Shown one piece after another: positions 17,028-25,160 of a stretch of 64,000 nt of DNA; positions within the stretch are counted from its first letter, which is position 1, and the number at the start of each line of letters is the position of its first letter. The stretch is from Candidatus Dormiibacter inghamiae. GTDB lineage: Bacteria; Chloroflexota; Dormibacteria; Dormibacterales; Dormibacteraceae. The notes beneath the pieces are model-generated. The model was not told where the DNA came from and searched no databases. It saw nothing but the letters and a program-made list of their open reading frames with translations. The DNA lies in assembly GCA_016464825.1 (NCBI GenBank), contig JAEKNQ010000035.1, positions 58,175 through 122,174 on the forward strand, written 5' to 3'. The position numbers were made by a program, and so were the translations under genes.

Positions 17028-18270
17028 TGGCTCGCATCCTCGCCTACACTTCCCCCGCGCAAGGCCACCTGTTTCCACTCACTCCGATCCTCGATGAGCT
17101 GAGCCGTCGCAAAAGATTGCGCTGCGCACACTTCGTTCGCAGGTGCAGCTCATGCAGGCTCGCGGTTTCCACGCAGCCCCAATCAGCGAGCGCGTGGAAG
17201 GGATCTCGCTCGACGATTGGCGGGCCAGCAACCCACGAGCAGCGCTGGGCCGCGCCGTGCGCGGTTTCTTAGCGCGCGCCGAACACGACGGCCCGGATCT
17301 CCGGCAGGCGATCGTGGAAGTGCAACCTGACGCGCTGCTGGTGGACATCAACAGCTGGGGAGGCCTCGCGGCAGCCGAGGCCTGGGGGGGACCGTGGGCG
17401 ACTTTCTGCCCCTACCCGCTGGCCCTTCCATCGCGTGACGTACCGCCGTTCGGGCCTGGACTGGCACCAGCACGCGGATCGCTTGGTCGGCTGCGCGACC
17501 GTCTCTTGCGGCCGATCGTGTCCGGGACGATCGAGAGAACGATGCTGCCGGCCCTCACTGATGTTCGGCAGCGGATGGGGCTGTCGCCACTCACCGACGT
17601 GGGCGAGATGTTCCTCAAGCCGCCCCTCGTCATCTACATGACAGCTGAACCGTTCGAGTATTTGCGCAGCGATTGGCCCCGCACCGTCGTCATGGTGGGC
17701 CCGTGCGATTGGGACCCCCCGGCCCCGCCACCGAGCTGGCTGGAGGAGATCACTGGTCCGATTGTGCTGGTCACCACCTCCTCCGAATTCCAGGACGACG
17801 GCCGACTCGTGCAGGCAGCTTTGGAGGCTCTCTCGGCCGATCCGTTCACCATCGTTGCCACCATGCCCGCAGGCGACCCTACGCGCCTGGCTGTACCAGT
17901 CAATGCGCGGGTGGAGCGCTTCATACCGCACGGGGCAGTGCTAGACCGAGCCGTATGCGCAGTGACGCATGGCGGCATGGGCGCAACCCAAAAAGCACTG
18001 GCACGGGGCGTGCCAGTCTGCGCCGTACCGTTCGGCCGCGATCAGCTCGAGGTCGCGCGGCGGGTGGAGGTTGCCTGCGCCGGTACACGACTACCTGCCA
18101 AGCGACTCACCCCCGACCGGCTGCGACACAAAGTCCTGGAAGCCGTCAGTAAGGCGGAGGGAGCCAAACGCGTTGCCGACGGGTTCGCGGCCGCCGGGGG
18201 GCCGCGAGCAGCCGCTGACGCCTTCGAGAAACAGCTGATCTGTTGCGGGGCGTGCGTGCCGAAGTGGTGA
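17027..18270 (+). pseudogene. GT1-type glycosyltransferase (MGT-like), frameshifted near the N-terminus
   Basis: The first frame from ATG 17027 reads MARILAYTSPAQGHLFP, the N-terminal loop of UDP-glycosyltransferases, up to DELSRR. The main frame then resumes as KIALRTLRSQVQLMQARGF and runs to 18270, including the donor signature VTHGGMGATQKALARGVP. The break is at about 17110-17113 (CGTCGCAAAAGATT). One base (or four, which would also restore the missing GH of the RRGH motif) is lacking. The restored enzyme would be about 413 residues. Family members glycosylate macrolides, polyketides or flavonoids. A shorter product starting at GTG 17143 would lack the N-terminal loop. Confidence 0.8.
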
Positions 18271-18355
18271 CCGCCAACTGTGCAGGACTATGCAGACGGG
18301 TTGAGGTCTCCCGGGCGATCTCGTCGCTTACAACCAGCTCTCGAGAATCGCAGAC

Positions 18356-18993
18356 TCATAGCGGGGGCACGAAGGTTCCGGCCTGCAGGTTGACCAGCCA
18401 CCGGTGGAGCGGCTTGAGGCTGCGATAGGCCTCGACCAAGTGGGCCGGGAGCTCGGGGACGAAGAGCGCGTCCGCGAGCAGATCGGACCTTCGCATCACA
18501 AGTCCCCTGTGGCGGAGCAAGCCTGCCCGCTCATGGTCCCGCGGATACGGTGCCGGCACTCGGCTGAGACTGGCGCCGTCAACCTGCCAACCTCTGCCCT
18601 CGAGGCGCCTGAGCAGCCGCGCCAGCTCCAAGCCGCGGCTCGGCTCGTCGACGGCGCGTCGGTAGGCAGCCAGCGCATCAGGCGGAAAGGACCTCAGTCC
18701 CGCTCCCACCCAGTTGGCGGTTGGGGCGACGCGCAGGAAGTAGCCGGGATGGAGGCGGCTCGGGCCCTGAGCTGCGCGCCGAGCTGGCTGCGCAGCAGCG
18801 GCGCCAAGCTGGTGATGAGGGCGCAGGCAGGCTCGGTTATCAGCCGTCGATAGTCCAACTCGTGCTGCCGGAACCAGTCGCGATCATTGTGGTTCTCCAA
18901 CGCGCTGAGGAAATCCAGCGCGCGGGGGCAAAAGCCCCTGAACGAGGCGCTGCTCGCCGGGCGTGTCTCCGCTGCTAACGTCATCGTGCTCAT
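18356..18993 (-). pseudogene. DUF2461 (TIGR02453) protein with internal out-of-frame deletion
   Basis: The N-terminal part (18993 to about 18756) has FRGFCPRALDFLSALENHNDRDWF, cited only by its position at about residues 18-41, typical of DUF2461. The C-terminal part in another frame (about 18756 to 18356) has GYFLRVAPTANWVGAGL, SFPPDALAAYR and LLRHRGLVMR. The conserved central block expected in this family (an FR..RD.RFS.DK.PYK motif, about 40 residues) is absent, and the frame changes at the same place near 18750-18757. So about 120 bp is missing with a frame change. The family function is unknown. Confidence 0.7.
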
Positions 18994-19066
18994 GCGCCCA
19001 GCGTGAGGAGCCGCCTGGTCAAAAGGCAGCCTCGGTTGTGAAGAACACAACTGGTTAGATGCCGCA

Positions 19067-20161
19067 GTGATCTATCTCCAGCTGGCCGGCCGCGTGCTTC
19101 TCTTCCTGGCAGGGCTCGCGATCGTCGCTGCGACGCTCGGCTCCTCCGTGCGTACTGTCATCCTGCCCCGGGCGAGCGTTTCGTTCATCAGCCGGGCTGT
19201 GTTCCTGGTGGTCCGGCAGTTCTGTGAGATACGGATCGGCCGCCGGGCAAGCTATGAGCGGCGGGACGCCATCCTCGCCAGCTACGGGCCAGTCACGCTA
19301 CTTCTGCTCCTGGCCACCTGGATCACCCTCATAGTGATCGTCTTTCAGATCATGTTCTGGGCAGTCGGCAACGGCCCGTTCGTCTCCCTCCAGGCCAGCG
19401 GCTCATCTGTGCTGACTCTCGGCTTCTCAGCTCCGCACGACCTTCCCAACACGCTGCAGGTGCTTGTCGAGGGCCTGATCGGCTTGGTTCAGCTGGCGCT
19501 CCTGATCAGCTACCTGCCGACGATTTATGCGGCGTTTCAACGCCGGGAGGCGTTCGTCAGCAAGCTGGATATCAGGGCCGACTCGCCGCCCCCGGCCTGG
19601 AGATGCTCGAGCGCTTTCAGCGCCTGCACGGTGTGGAGCGTCTCTCCGCCGAGGTCTGGGAACAGTGGGGGAATGGTTCATCGACGTGGAGGAGAGCCAC
19701 ACCTCGCTGCCTGTCCTCGCCTTCTTCCGCTCTCCACGAGCAGACAGCTCCTGGATCACCGCGGCCGGCGCCGTGCTGGACGGGGCCGCCCTCTACGCTC
19801 GACGCTGGACGGCCGCCACCAGCACGACTCCCACGCCGATCGGTGCTTGCGCGCAGGCTATCTCGCGCTGCGCGCGATCTGCGGGTACTTCCAGATCCCG
19901 TTGAACGCCGCGCCCCAACGCGGCGACCCGATCTCGATCACCCGCAGCGAGTTCGACAGCGCCTGTGAGCGGCTACAGGCGAGCGGCCTACCGGTCAGAG
20001 GGGACCGTGAGGCCAGCTGGGAGGATTTCTCCGGCTGGCGCGTCAACTACGACGAGCCGCTGCTGATCTTGGCGGGCCTGATCAGCGCGCTCTACGCTCC
20101 CTGGTCCTCAGACCGGGGCAACCTGCGCCGTCCTAGCTTGTTTCGAGGGCTGCTCCGCTGA
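19067..20161 (+). pseudogene. Two-TM channel-like membrane protein with three single-base losses
   Basis: The N-terminal 170 residues are in frame from GTG 19067 with four hydrophobic segments and a pore-like SSVLTLGFS stretch, resembling the ion-channel domain of bacterial two-pore potassium-channel-like proteins. The following cytoplasmic domain is readable only by changing frame three times: at 19589-19593 (run of five C, six needed, giving SPPPGLEMLERF), at 19665-19670 (run of five G, six needed, giving WEQWGEWFIDVEE), and near 19797-19800 (one C, giving LYASTLDG). Each is a one-base loss, so the original frame returns for the C-terminus (CLRAGYLALRAICGYF). The continuous 364-codon frame is misleading between about 19590 and 19800. 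Confidence 0.75.
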
Positions 20162-20190
20162 AACCCGGCTAATCAGCTCCGGTAGGGCGC

Positions 20191-20216
20191 GGGCGGGCCG
20201 ATCCCGGCCACCCGCC
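20191..20216. terminator. GC-rich hairpin between convergent genes
   Basis: GGCCG-ATCC-CGGCC forms a perfect 5-bp stem with a 4-base loop (20196-20209), extended by flanking GGCGGG/CCCGCC complementarity. TTGATTTG follows. It lies between the convergent channel-like and AHSA1 genes, a sensible place for a bidirectional terminator, but there is no strong T run. Confidence 0.35.
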
Positions 20217-20273
20217 TTGATTTGCTACATAGCCGACTTTGGACCAAAAGAGGCTGATGACGGACCCTGTCGA

Positions 20274-20736
20274 TCAGGCGTCTACCAAAGGCCGCCCCGT
20301 CTCGAGCAGTGTCTTCAGGCCGCTCAGGACCATCATCCAGCCAGCACCGGAAACACTCGCCGCCGTCTTGGGTGAGCCTTCCAGTTGATCGTGGACGGCT
20401 GTCAGTTTGGAAAAGCCGCCCGCTTGGGCCTCGATCTCCCAGGTGATGCGGCTGGGCGGCTCGCCAGCCAGCTCAGGATCGTAGAGCGAGCGCCAGGTCA
20501 CCATCAGTCTTCTCGGCCGTTCCGACTCCAGTACGGTCTCGTCGCCCCACAAGCTCGACCGATCGGGCGAGTGGTATCGGAATGGCGAACCTACCTCTGC
20601 CGTCGTCTCGACGTGGGCGCCGTGGAAGTACTTCGCCGTGAACTCAGGCTTGGTTATCGCATCCCAGATCTGCTCGGGGCTTGCCTTAAAGGAACACCTC
20701 GTAGACCTGCTTCGTGCTGGTCAGGTTCGTCTGCAT
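20274..20736 (-). pseudogene. AHSA1/SRPBCC-domain protein with one-base insertion
   Basis: From ATG 20736 (GGAGGAG just upstream) the frame reads MQTNLTSTKQVYEVFL and hits TAA. With one T removed at 20686-20687 (CCTTTAAGG to CCTTAAGG) it continues KASPEQIWDAITKPEFTAKYF, cited in two parts: KASPEQIWDAI and TKPEFTAKYF. It then runs to 20274 with PFRYHSPDRSSLWGDE and MMVLSGLKTLLE, giving a full SRPBCC fold of about 153 residues. Such proteins bind hydrophobic ligands and are typically encoded after an ArsR-type regulator, as here. The lesion would truncate the product after 16 residues. Confidence 0.78.
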
Positions 20737-21049
20737 TTGTCTCCTCCAAATGGCGTTTCAAACCCGTCAGCGCCGAGACCCGGCGCTCGGTGTACTTGTC
20801 GATCCACCGGTCGTGGATCAACCGGATCGGCACCGCGTTGAGGAAGTGAAGCTTCTCGCGCCCCGACCGACGCTTGACTATGAGCCCCGCCTCCTCCAGT
20901 ACGCGGAGGTGCTTCATGACGCCGAACCGGGTCATCTCCAGCTCGGAAGCAAGCTCGCTGAGCGTGCGGCCGTCACGCTCGAAGAGCCAGTCGAGCAGCA
21001 GCCGGCGGGTGGGGTCCGCCAGTGCCTTGAACACCCGATCGTCGTCCAC
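20654..21049 (-). CDS. ArsR-family transcriptional regulator
   Basis: The 131-residue protein begins MDDDRVFKALADPTRRLLLDW, the standard winged-helix start of this family, with the recognition region TLSELASELEMTRFGVMKHLRVLEEAGLI cited by its position, about residues 29-57. The part up to about residue 105 is typical of ArsR proteins paired with AHSA1/SRPBCC proteins. The last 28 codons overlap the N-terminus of the AHSA1 gene by 83 bp in another frame, which is longer than usual. TGACTAATCAGTCA (21063-21076), an inverted repeat just upstream, may be its operator. Confidence 0.88.
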   Translation of the reverse strand: MDDDRVFKALADPTRRLLLDWLFERDGRTLSELASELEMTRFGVMKHLRVLEEAGLIVKRRSGREKLHFLNAVPIRLIHDRWIDKYTERRVSALTGLKRHLEETNADEPDQHEAGLRGVPLRQAPSRSGMR

Positions 21050-21172
21050 GCCTTGATAATAGGTGACTAATCAGTCACTTGTCAAGAGTGAAGCCTTCAA
21101 CAAACGGAAGCTGTCGCGCAAGCGTTGTGGGCAGTGGTACGTGACTCAACAGTTCAGGGCCGACAGGCCTGA

Positions 21173-21198
21173 AAAACAGGTACTGAAAACAGGTACTG
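21173..21198. repeat. 13-bp tandem repeat, two copies
   Basis: AAAACAGGTACTG is present twice in direct tandem, at 21173-21185 and 21186-21198. Function unknown. It lies upstream of the small ORF and the pilin operon and could bind a regulator. Confidence 0.7.
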
Positions 21199-21281
21199 AA
21201 CCCCGTGGGTTCCCGGGTGGCGGGCAACCGAAACCGGGGGAGGATGCATCTCATCCCGTCATCACAACAAGGAGGCGTCCG

Positions 21282-21338
21282 ATGCCGTCTCAAGTTGTGG
21301 GGGCTCTGACGGATCCCTTTTCAACAAGCTCGGAGTGA
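21282..21338 (+). CDS. Possible 18-aa small protein or leader peptide with strong RBS
   Basis: AAGGAGG (21269-21275) lies 6 bp before ATG 21282, the best ribosome-binding site in this stretch. As written it encodes MPSQVVGALTDPFSTSSE and stops at 21338. If the run of four T at 21318-21321 were five, the frame would continue as FFNKLGVNSQAPVAAW and end at 21394 with about 37 residues, which looks more protein-like. No family is recognised. It could be a leader peptide of the pilin operon. Confidence 0.35.
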   Translation: MPSQVVGALTDPFSTSSE

Positions 21339-21657
21339 ACAGCCAAGCTCCGGTGGCTGCCTGGGTGGCCGAGAACGCGGCAGTCGTGAGGTGATCAACG
21401 CAAGAGTGTTGATGCGCTGTTCGCACCCCTGCTGGTTAGCAAAAACACGCCTCCTGAGGGCCAAACGACGGCGTCGTGGAACGGTGACACGTCGAGGCGA
21501 GGTGGACCTCCCGCCCGAGTGACGGCCAGAAGCCGTCCCGGGGTTGTTCTGCGATCGGCATCCGCATCCGCTCGCTCTTCACAGGCTCCATTGAGGCAGA
21601 GGCCGCCGGGGCGCCAAAGTGTCCTCCAGCAGACCATTTCTATCTCTGGAGGTTCTC

Positions 21658-21900
21658 ATGACACCCGACGTTGCCCCCATCCAAGACATCCTGCACCGCT
21701 GGACGCTGATCGGACAGGCTCTGGTCGGCTCAATCGGCGCGCTCGCTTTTGTGGTGGCTTTTCTTTGGAAGATGACCGCGGTGGAACCCAAGGCTGTCAC
21801 TGAGGCGAAGGCCTGGATCCAGCGCATAGTCATCGGTACGATCGGCGTCGAACTCGCGGGGACACTGGTCAACGTCTTGACTGCCTCCATCCCCAAGTAG
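21658..21900 (+). CDS. Small two-helix pilin-like protein (VirB2/TrbC-like)
   Basis: GGAGG at 21648-21652 precedes ATG 21658. The 80-residue product has two hydrophobic helices (about 18-40 and 52-74) separated by a short charged loop (KMTAVEPKAVTEAKAW), the layout of VirB2/TrbC-type pilins and of small T4SS membrane subunits in Gram-positive systems. There is no clear cleavable signal peptide. Its neighbours (VirB6-like protein and M23 hydrolase) support the assignment, which is otherwise based on size and topology. Confidence 0.6.
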   Translation: MTPDVAPIQDILHRWTLIGQALVGSIGALAFVVAFLWKMTAVEPKAVTEAKAWIQRIVIGTIGVELAGTLVNVLTASIPK

Positions 21901-21934
21901 GCGCCGGCACCCCAGGCGAGCGAGACCCAAGGCC

Positions 21935-22888
21935 ATGGTCGATCCAGGCGGCATTTTGAACGCGCTGCATCAGCTGCAGGAGACGGTGAACGGGATCAAG
22001 GATTCAGTCACCGCGATCGGCGACGCGCTGAATTTCGTTGCCAACATCGAGCGCTTCATCAAGAGCACCGCTCAAGACGTCGCGCATGCCGCGGCAACTT
22101 ACGTCTTCATCACAGCTGACCCCTACGACCCGAAGCACGCGTTCGTCAAGACGGAGGCGATCAGCAAATGGCTCCCGCTCACCAGGTCGGTTGCGAACGG
22201 TGCGCTGACGGTTGCGCTCACCTGGGGGTTCTTTCGCGTCATGTTCGCGCACGGCACACACAGCCAGCATGGCCTCCGCCAGATGCTGCCCAGAGCCATG
22301 CTCGCGGCCATCCTGATCAACTTCTCCTCTGTCCTGATCCAGGCGGGCGTGGAGGCCACCAACGCAATGGATCTGGTGGTGCTTAAGGCGAACCAGGCCG
22401 ACCACTTCAAGCTCCTGCTCGGCTGGTTGCTGCCGGTGTCCCAGCCGAGCGATCTGACGGCGCCGGCCTGGAATGTGCTGGCGCGGCTGGCGCTCGTCCT
22501 CTCCTATGGATTGCTCGCGATCGTGTACATCGTCCGTTTCACGGTCCTGGTGATCCTCACGATCCTCGCTCCCCTGGCCGCCCTGGCCTTCGTACTGCCC
22601 GAAACCAGCCACTATGCCAAGCAGTGGGGACATCTGTTCAGCCTCACGCTGCTCATGCAACCGCTGCAGCTGTTGATCCTGGAGATCGGCATCACGCTTG
22701 ACGTGACCTGGCAGAGGCTGCCGCTCTTCCCAGTCCAGCACCTCTTCGCGCTGGCCGCCGTTTACATCTGCTTCAAGGTGCCGGGCGCGCTCGGCATGTC
22801 GACCAAGGTCTTCAGTAAGGCTAGCTCAGAAGCGAAGAAGGAGGCCGATCACGCCTGGAAGGCCGCTGTGAAGGTGCTGGCCAAGTGA
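21935..22888 (+). CDS. VirB6/TrbL-like polytopic channel protein
   Basis: A 317-residue membrane protein. After a soluble, partly helical N-terminus (about 1-75) come about six membrane segments, including a long hydrophobic block with YIVRFTVLVILTILAPLAAL (about 188-207), typical of TrbL/VirB6 proteins that form the inner-membrane channel of type IV secretion systems. The C-terminus is a charged cytoplasmic tail. It lies between the pilin-like and M23 hydrolase genes with short gaps, so the three are an operon. Confidence 0.8.
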   Translation: MVDPGGILNALHQLQETVNGIKDSVTAIGDALNFVANIERFIKSTAQDVAHAAATYVFITADPYDPKHAFVKTEAISKWLPLTRSVANGALTVALTWGFFRVMFAHGTHSQHGLRQMLPRAMLAAILINFSSVLIQAGVEATNAMDLVVLKANQADHFKLLLGWLLPVSQPSDLTAPAWNVLARLALVLSYGLLAIVYIVRFTVLVILTILAPLAALAFVLPETSHYAKQWGHLFSLTLLMQPLQLLILEIGITLDVTWQRLPLFPVQHLFALAAVYICFKVPGALGMSTKVFSKASSEAKKEADHAWKAAVKVLAK

Positions 22889-22892
22889 GGCG

Positions 22893-23432
22893 ATGGCAGT
22901 GAAGTTCGTCCTCGTCGGCATCGCCATCGCAGCAGTGGCCTCCATGCTCGGAGCGGCACCTCGCCAGCACACCATTCCTGTTGCGGCCGGTGCACCTTCC
23001 GGGCCGGCGCCGGCTCACCTCTTGCTCCCGGTGCGCGGGGCGGTGGTCACGCAGCCGTTCGGCTGCACTGAGTTCACCCTCGAGCCTTTCACCTTTGCCT
23101 GCCCCTCGCGCCACATCCATACAGGCCTGGACCTCGCCGCACCGATCGGGACGCCGATCTATGCGGCGGCTGACGGCCGGGTGCAGGTGATCAACAGCGG
23201 CGCCGGAGGATACGGCCTGCACGTGCAGCTGACGCACGCCGGTGGCCTCTTCACCCTCTACGGGCACCTGAGCTCGGCGGAGGTCACAGCCGGCCAGCTG
23301 GTCACAGCCGGCAGCGAGATAGGTCGCATGGGCTCCACCGGTATGTCAACCGGCTCCCATCTTCACTTCGAAGTCCGCCGCGACGGCCGGCCGGTGGACC
23401 CAGTGCCTTTCCTGTCGGCCTCACTCAGCTAA
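22893..23432 (+). CDS. Secreted M23-family metallopeptidase (VirB1-like role)
   Basis: The 179-residue protein has an N-terminal signal or anchor helix (about 4-22) and a complete LytM/M23 domain. Zinc ligands are seen in HTGLDLAAPIGTP (H-x3-D) and GSHLHFEVRRDG (H-x-H), with LYGHLS between. M23 enzymes cut peptidoglycan cross-bridges. In a type IV secretion operon such a hydrolase opens the wall for the channel, replacing the VirB1 transglycosylase. It follows the VirB6-like gene by 4 bp. Confidence 0.9.
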   Translation: MAVKFVLVGIAIAAVASMLGAAPRQHTIPVAAGAPSGPAPAHLLLPVRGAVVTQPFGCTEFTLEPFTFACPSRHIHTGLDLAAPIGTPIYAAADGRVQVINSGAGGYGLHVQLTHAGGLFTLYGHLSSAEVTAGQLVTAGSEIGRMGSTGMSTGSHLHFEVRRDGRPVDPVPFLSASLS

Positions 23433-23443
23433 GGAGCAAGAAA

Positions 23444-23791
23444 TTGGTCAACAAGGTAATACTCATCGGGCGGCTGACTGCCGACCCGGAGGTGAAGGCG
23501 CTTCCAGCCGGAACGCACGTCACTTCCCTGCGGATCGCCACCAATTCCTTCGGCGGCCGGGAGGAGGACGGCAGCCGCAAAGAGCACACTGAATTTCACA
23601 GCCTTGTGCTGTTCGGCAAGCTGGCTGAGGTCGCTGGCAGCTATCTGCGTAAGGGCCGCCTGATCTACGTCGACGGCCATCTCCACCACCGCAGCTGGGA
23701 CGGCGCGGACGGCCAGAAGCGTCATGCCAGCGAAGTGGTGGTCGAGAGCTTCCAGATGCTCGGCTCCAAGCCTGAGGAGGCCGCTGCGTAG
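23444..23791 (+). CDS. ssb: Single-stranded DNA-binding protein
   Basis: Starts at TTG 23444 behind AAGGAGC (23431-23437). The 115-residue product begins MVNKVILIGRLTADPEVKAL and has the OB-fold features FHSLVLFGKLAEVAGSYLRKG (cited as FHSLVLFGKLAE and SYLRKG) and YVDGHLHHRSWDG. It lacks the long acidic C-terminal tail of housekeeping SSB, so it may be a second, specialised copy. Its position 11 bp after the M23 gene, at the end of the secretion operon, suggests handling of single-stranded DNA during transfer or uptake. Confidence 0.9.
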   Translation: MVNKVILIGRLTADPEVKALPAGTHVTSLRIATNSFGGREEDGSRKEHTEFHSLVLFGKLAEVAGSYLRKGRLIYVDGHLHHRSWDGADGQKRHASEVVVESFQMLGSKPEEAAA

Positions 23792-24014
23792 AAGTCAGCA
23801 GAAGTTATGTCAGCTGGCGGCCGAGGGCGGCCGAGGCGCGTGCGGATCGGGCCCGGACTCATTCACCCCGATTGGACTCAGGCCGCCCCGGCTCTCGGCG
23901 GGTCGGGTATTCAGTGTCAGCTCATGATCCCCGGCGGCAAGCCGGGACAAGACTTCGGGCACCGCACCTCATCTTGCTGAGGGCCAAAGGCGAAGGTCCG
24001 CTTCAGAGCCACCA

Positions 24015-25112
24015 TCACGCCGCTGAGGTCTCCCTGATGAGCAGGTCCACAACGTCCTCCAGGTTCTGTCGGCGGGCAAACGCCTTGCGTTGGCGGTTGG
24101 CGCCGTTGCCACGAGCCAGCGTGGCGGACAGCAGGCTCGAGACTTCCTCCCAGTCGCCCTGCTCGTCGAGCGCGGGCCGCACAACGCTGACGAACCTCTC
24201 GATAAGTGTTTTGGCTGGCACCGAGCCAGCAGCCTCGATGTCCAACAGCTCAGCGTCGATGCCATACCGAGCAGCCCGCCAGTTGGCCGCCACCACTAGC
24301 TCCGTACGCACCCGTGGGATGGGCTCTTCCCGCTGGGCTTGGAGGTGGCAGGTTCGCGCTAGGGCTCGAGTCAGACCGGCCACCAGCACAGCCTCATCCA
24401 CTGACAGGCAGACGTCGGTGACCCGAAACTCGAGCGTCTCAAACCGCTCCGAGGGTCGGATGTCCCAGTACAGCTTGGTGGGCTCCGCAATGGTTCTGGT
24501 TTCCATCAGGAGCTGGATGAACTCCTCATAGTCAGCGCGGGACGAAAAGACCGGGGGAACACCGGCCATCGGCCACCTCCGCCACATTTCGCGACCGAAA
24601 CTGGCATAACCGGAGTCGATGCCCAGCCAGAACGGGGAGTTGGCCGCCAGAGCAAGTATCGGTGCCAGCCAGAGGCGCGCTCGATTCATGATCTGGATGG
24701 CAGCCTCGCGGCTCCCGATCCCAACGTGGACGTGGTTGCCGAAGATTACCTCTTCTCGGGCGAGCTGCTGGTACTGGTCGACTATCGTCCCGTACCGCGT
24801 CTTGGGCGTGAGCTCCTGCTCCGCCCAGTGGGAGAAAGGATGAGTGCCGGCGGCGCCGATTAGGCATCCTTCGGCCGCGGCCGCGCCCGCCGCGGCACGC
24901 CGCAATCGGATGACTTCCCGGCGGACCTCGGCCAGCGTTTGACAGACAGGCGTCCCGATCTCCACTTGAGATAGGTAGAACTCACCCGTCACCTGGTCTC
25001 CGACCTGCTTCGCAGCCCTGGCCAGGACCCGCTGGGCGTCAGACCGAAGTTCACGAGTGGCTGGGTCGACGACCTGATACTCCTCCTCGACGCCGAGAGT
25101 GAAGTCGTCCAT
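24015..25112 (-). CDS. GCS2-family carboxylate-amine ligase (YbdK-like)
   Basis: A 365-residue protein starting MDDFTLGVEEEYQVVDPATREL, cited here as its first 21 residues only in part: FTLGVEEEYQVVD is the family signature. Other conserved parts are IGAAGTHPFSHW, EVIFGNHVHVGIG, and ERFETLEFRVTDVCLSVDEA near residue 225. The family adds an amine to a glutamate-like carboxylate using ATP; YbdK has weak glutamate-cysteine ligase activity. Full length, no odd features. It is monocistronic with ssb converging from the left. Confidence 0.92.
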   Translation of the reverse strand: MDDFTLGVEEEYQVVDPATRELRSDAQRVLARAAKQVGDQVTGEFYLSQVEIGTPVCQTLAEVRREVIRLRRAAAGAAAAEGCLIGAAGTHPFSHWAEQELTPKTRYGTIVDQYQQLAREEVIFGNHVHVGIGSREAAIQIMNRARLWLAPILALAANSPFWLGIDSGYASFGREMWRRWPMAGVPPVFSSRADYEEFIQLLMETRTIAEPTKLYWDIRPSERFETLEFRVTDVCLSVDEAVLVAGLTRALARTCHLQAQREEPIPRVRTELVVAANWRAARYGIDAELLDIEAAGSVPAKTLIERFVSVVRPALDEQGDWEEVSSLLSATLARGNGANRQRKAFARRQNLEDVVDLLIRETSAA

Positions 25113-25160
25113 CTAGTGTCCCGCGTCAGAAATTCGTTGGCATATTGCGGCTCTGGACGC

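Larger units (their letters stand above)
21050..21657. other. 608-bp stretch without a convincing long gene; leader of the pilin operon
   Basis: This gap between ArsR and the pilin gene holds a palindrome TGACTAATCAGTCA at 21063-21076, a 13-bp tandem repeat, a small ORF with a strong ribosome-binding site at 21282, a 6-bp hairpin ATCAAC...GTTGAT at 21394-21413, and GC-rich possibly structured sequence up to the pilin ribosome-binding site GGAGG at 21648-21652. No known riboswitch or RNA class is recognised. It may be an untranslated leader for the type IV secretion genes. Confidence 0.4.

Noticed and set aside
23930..23946. Hairpin CCCGGC-GGCAA-GCCGGG after ssb as a terminator
   Set aside because: The stem is strong but no T run follows on either strand, so I do not call it; it may still help to end transcription between the convergent genes.
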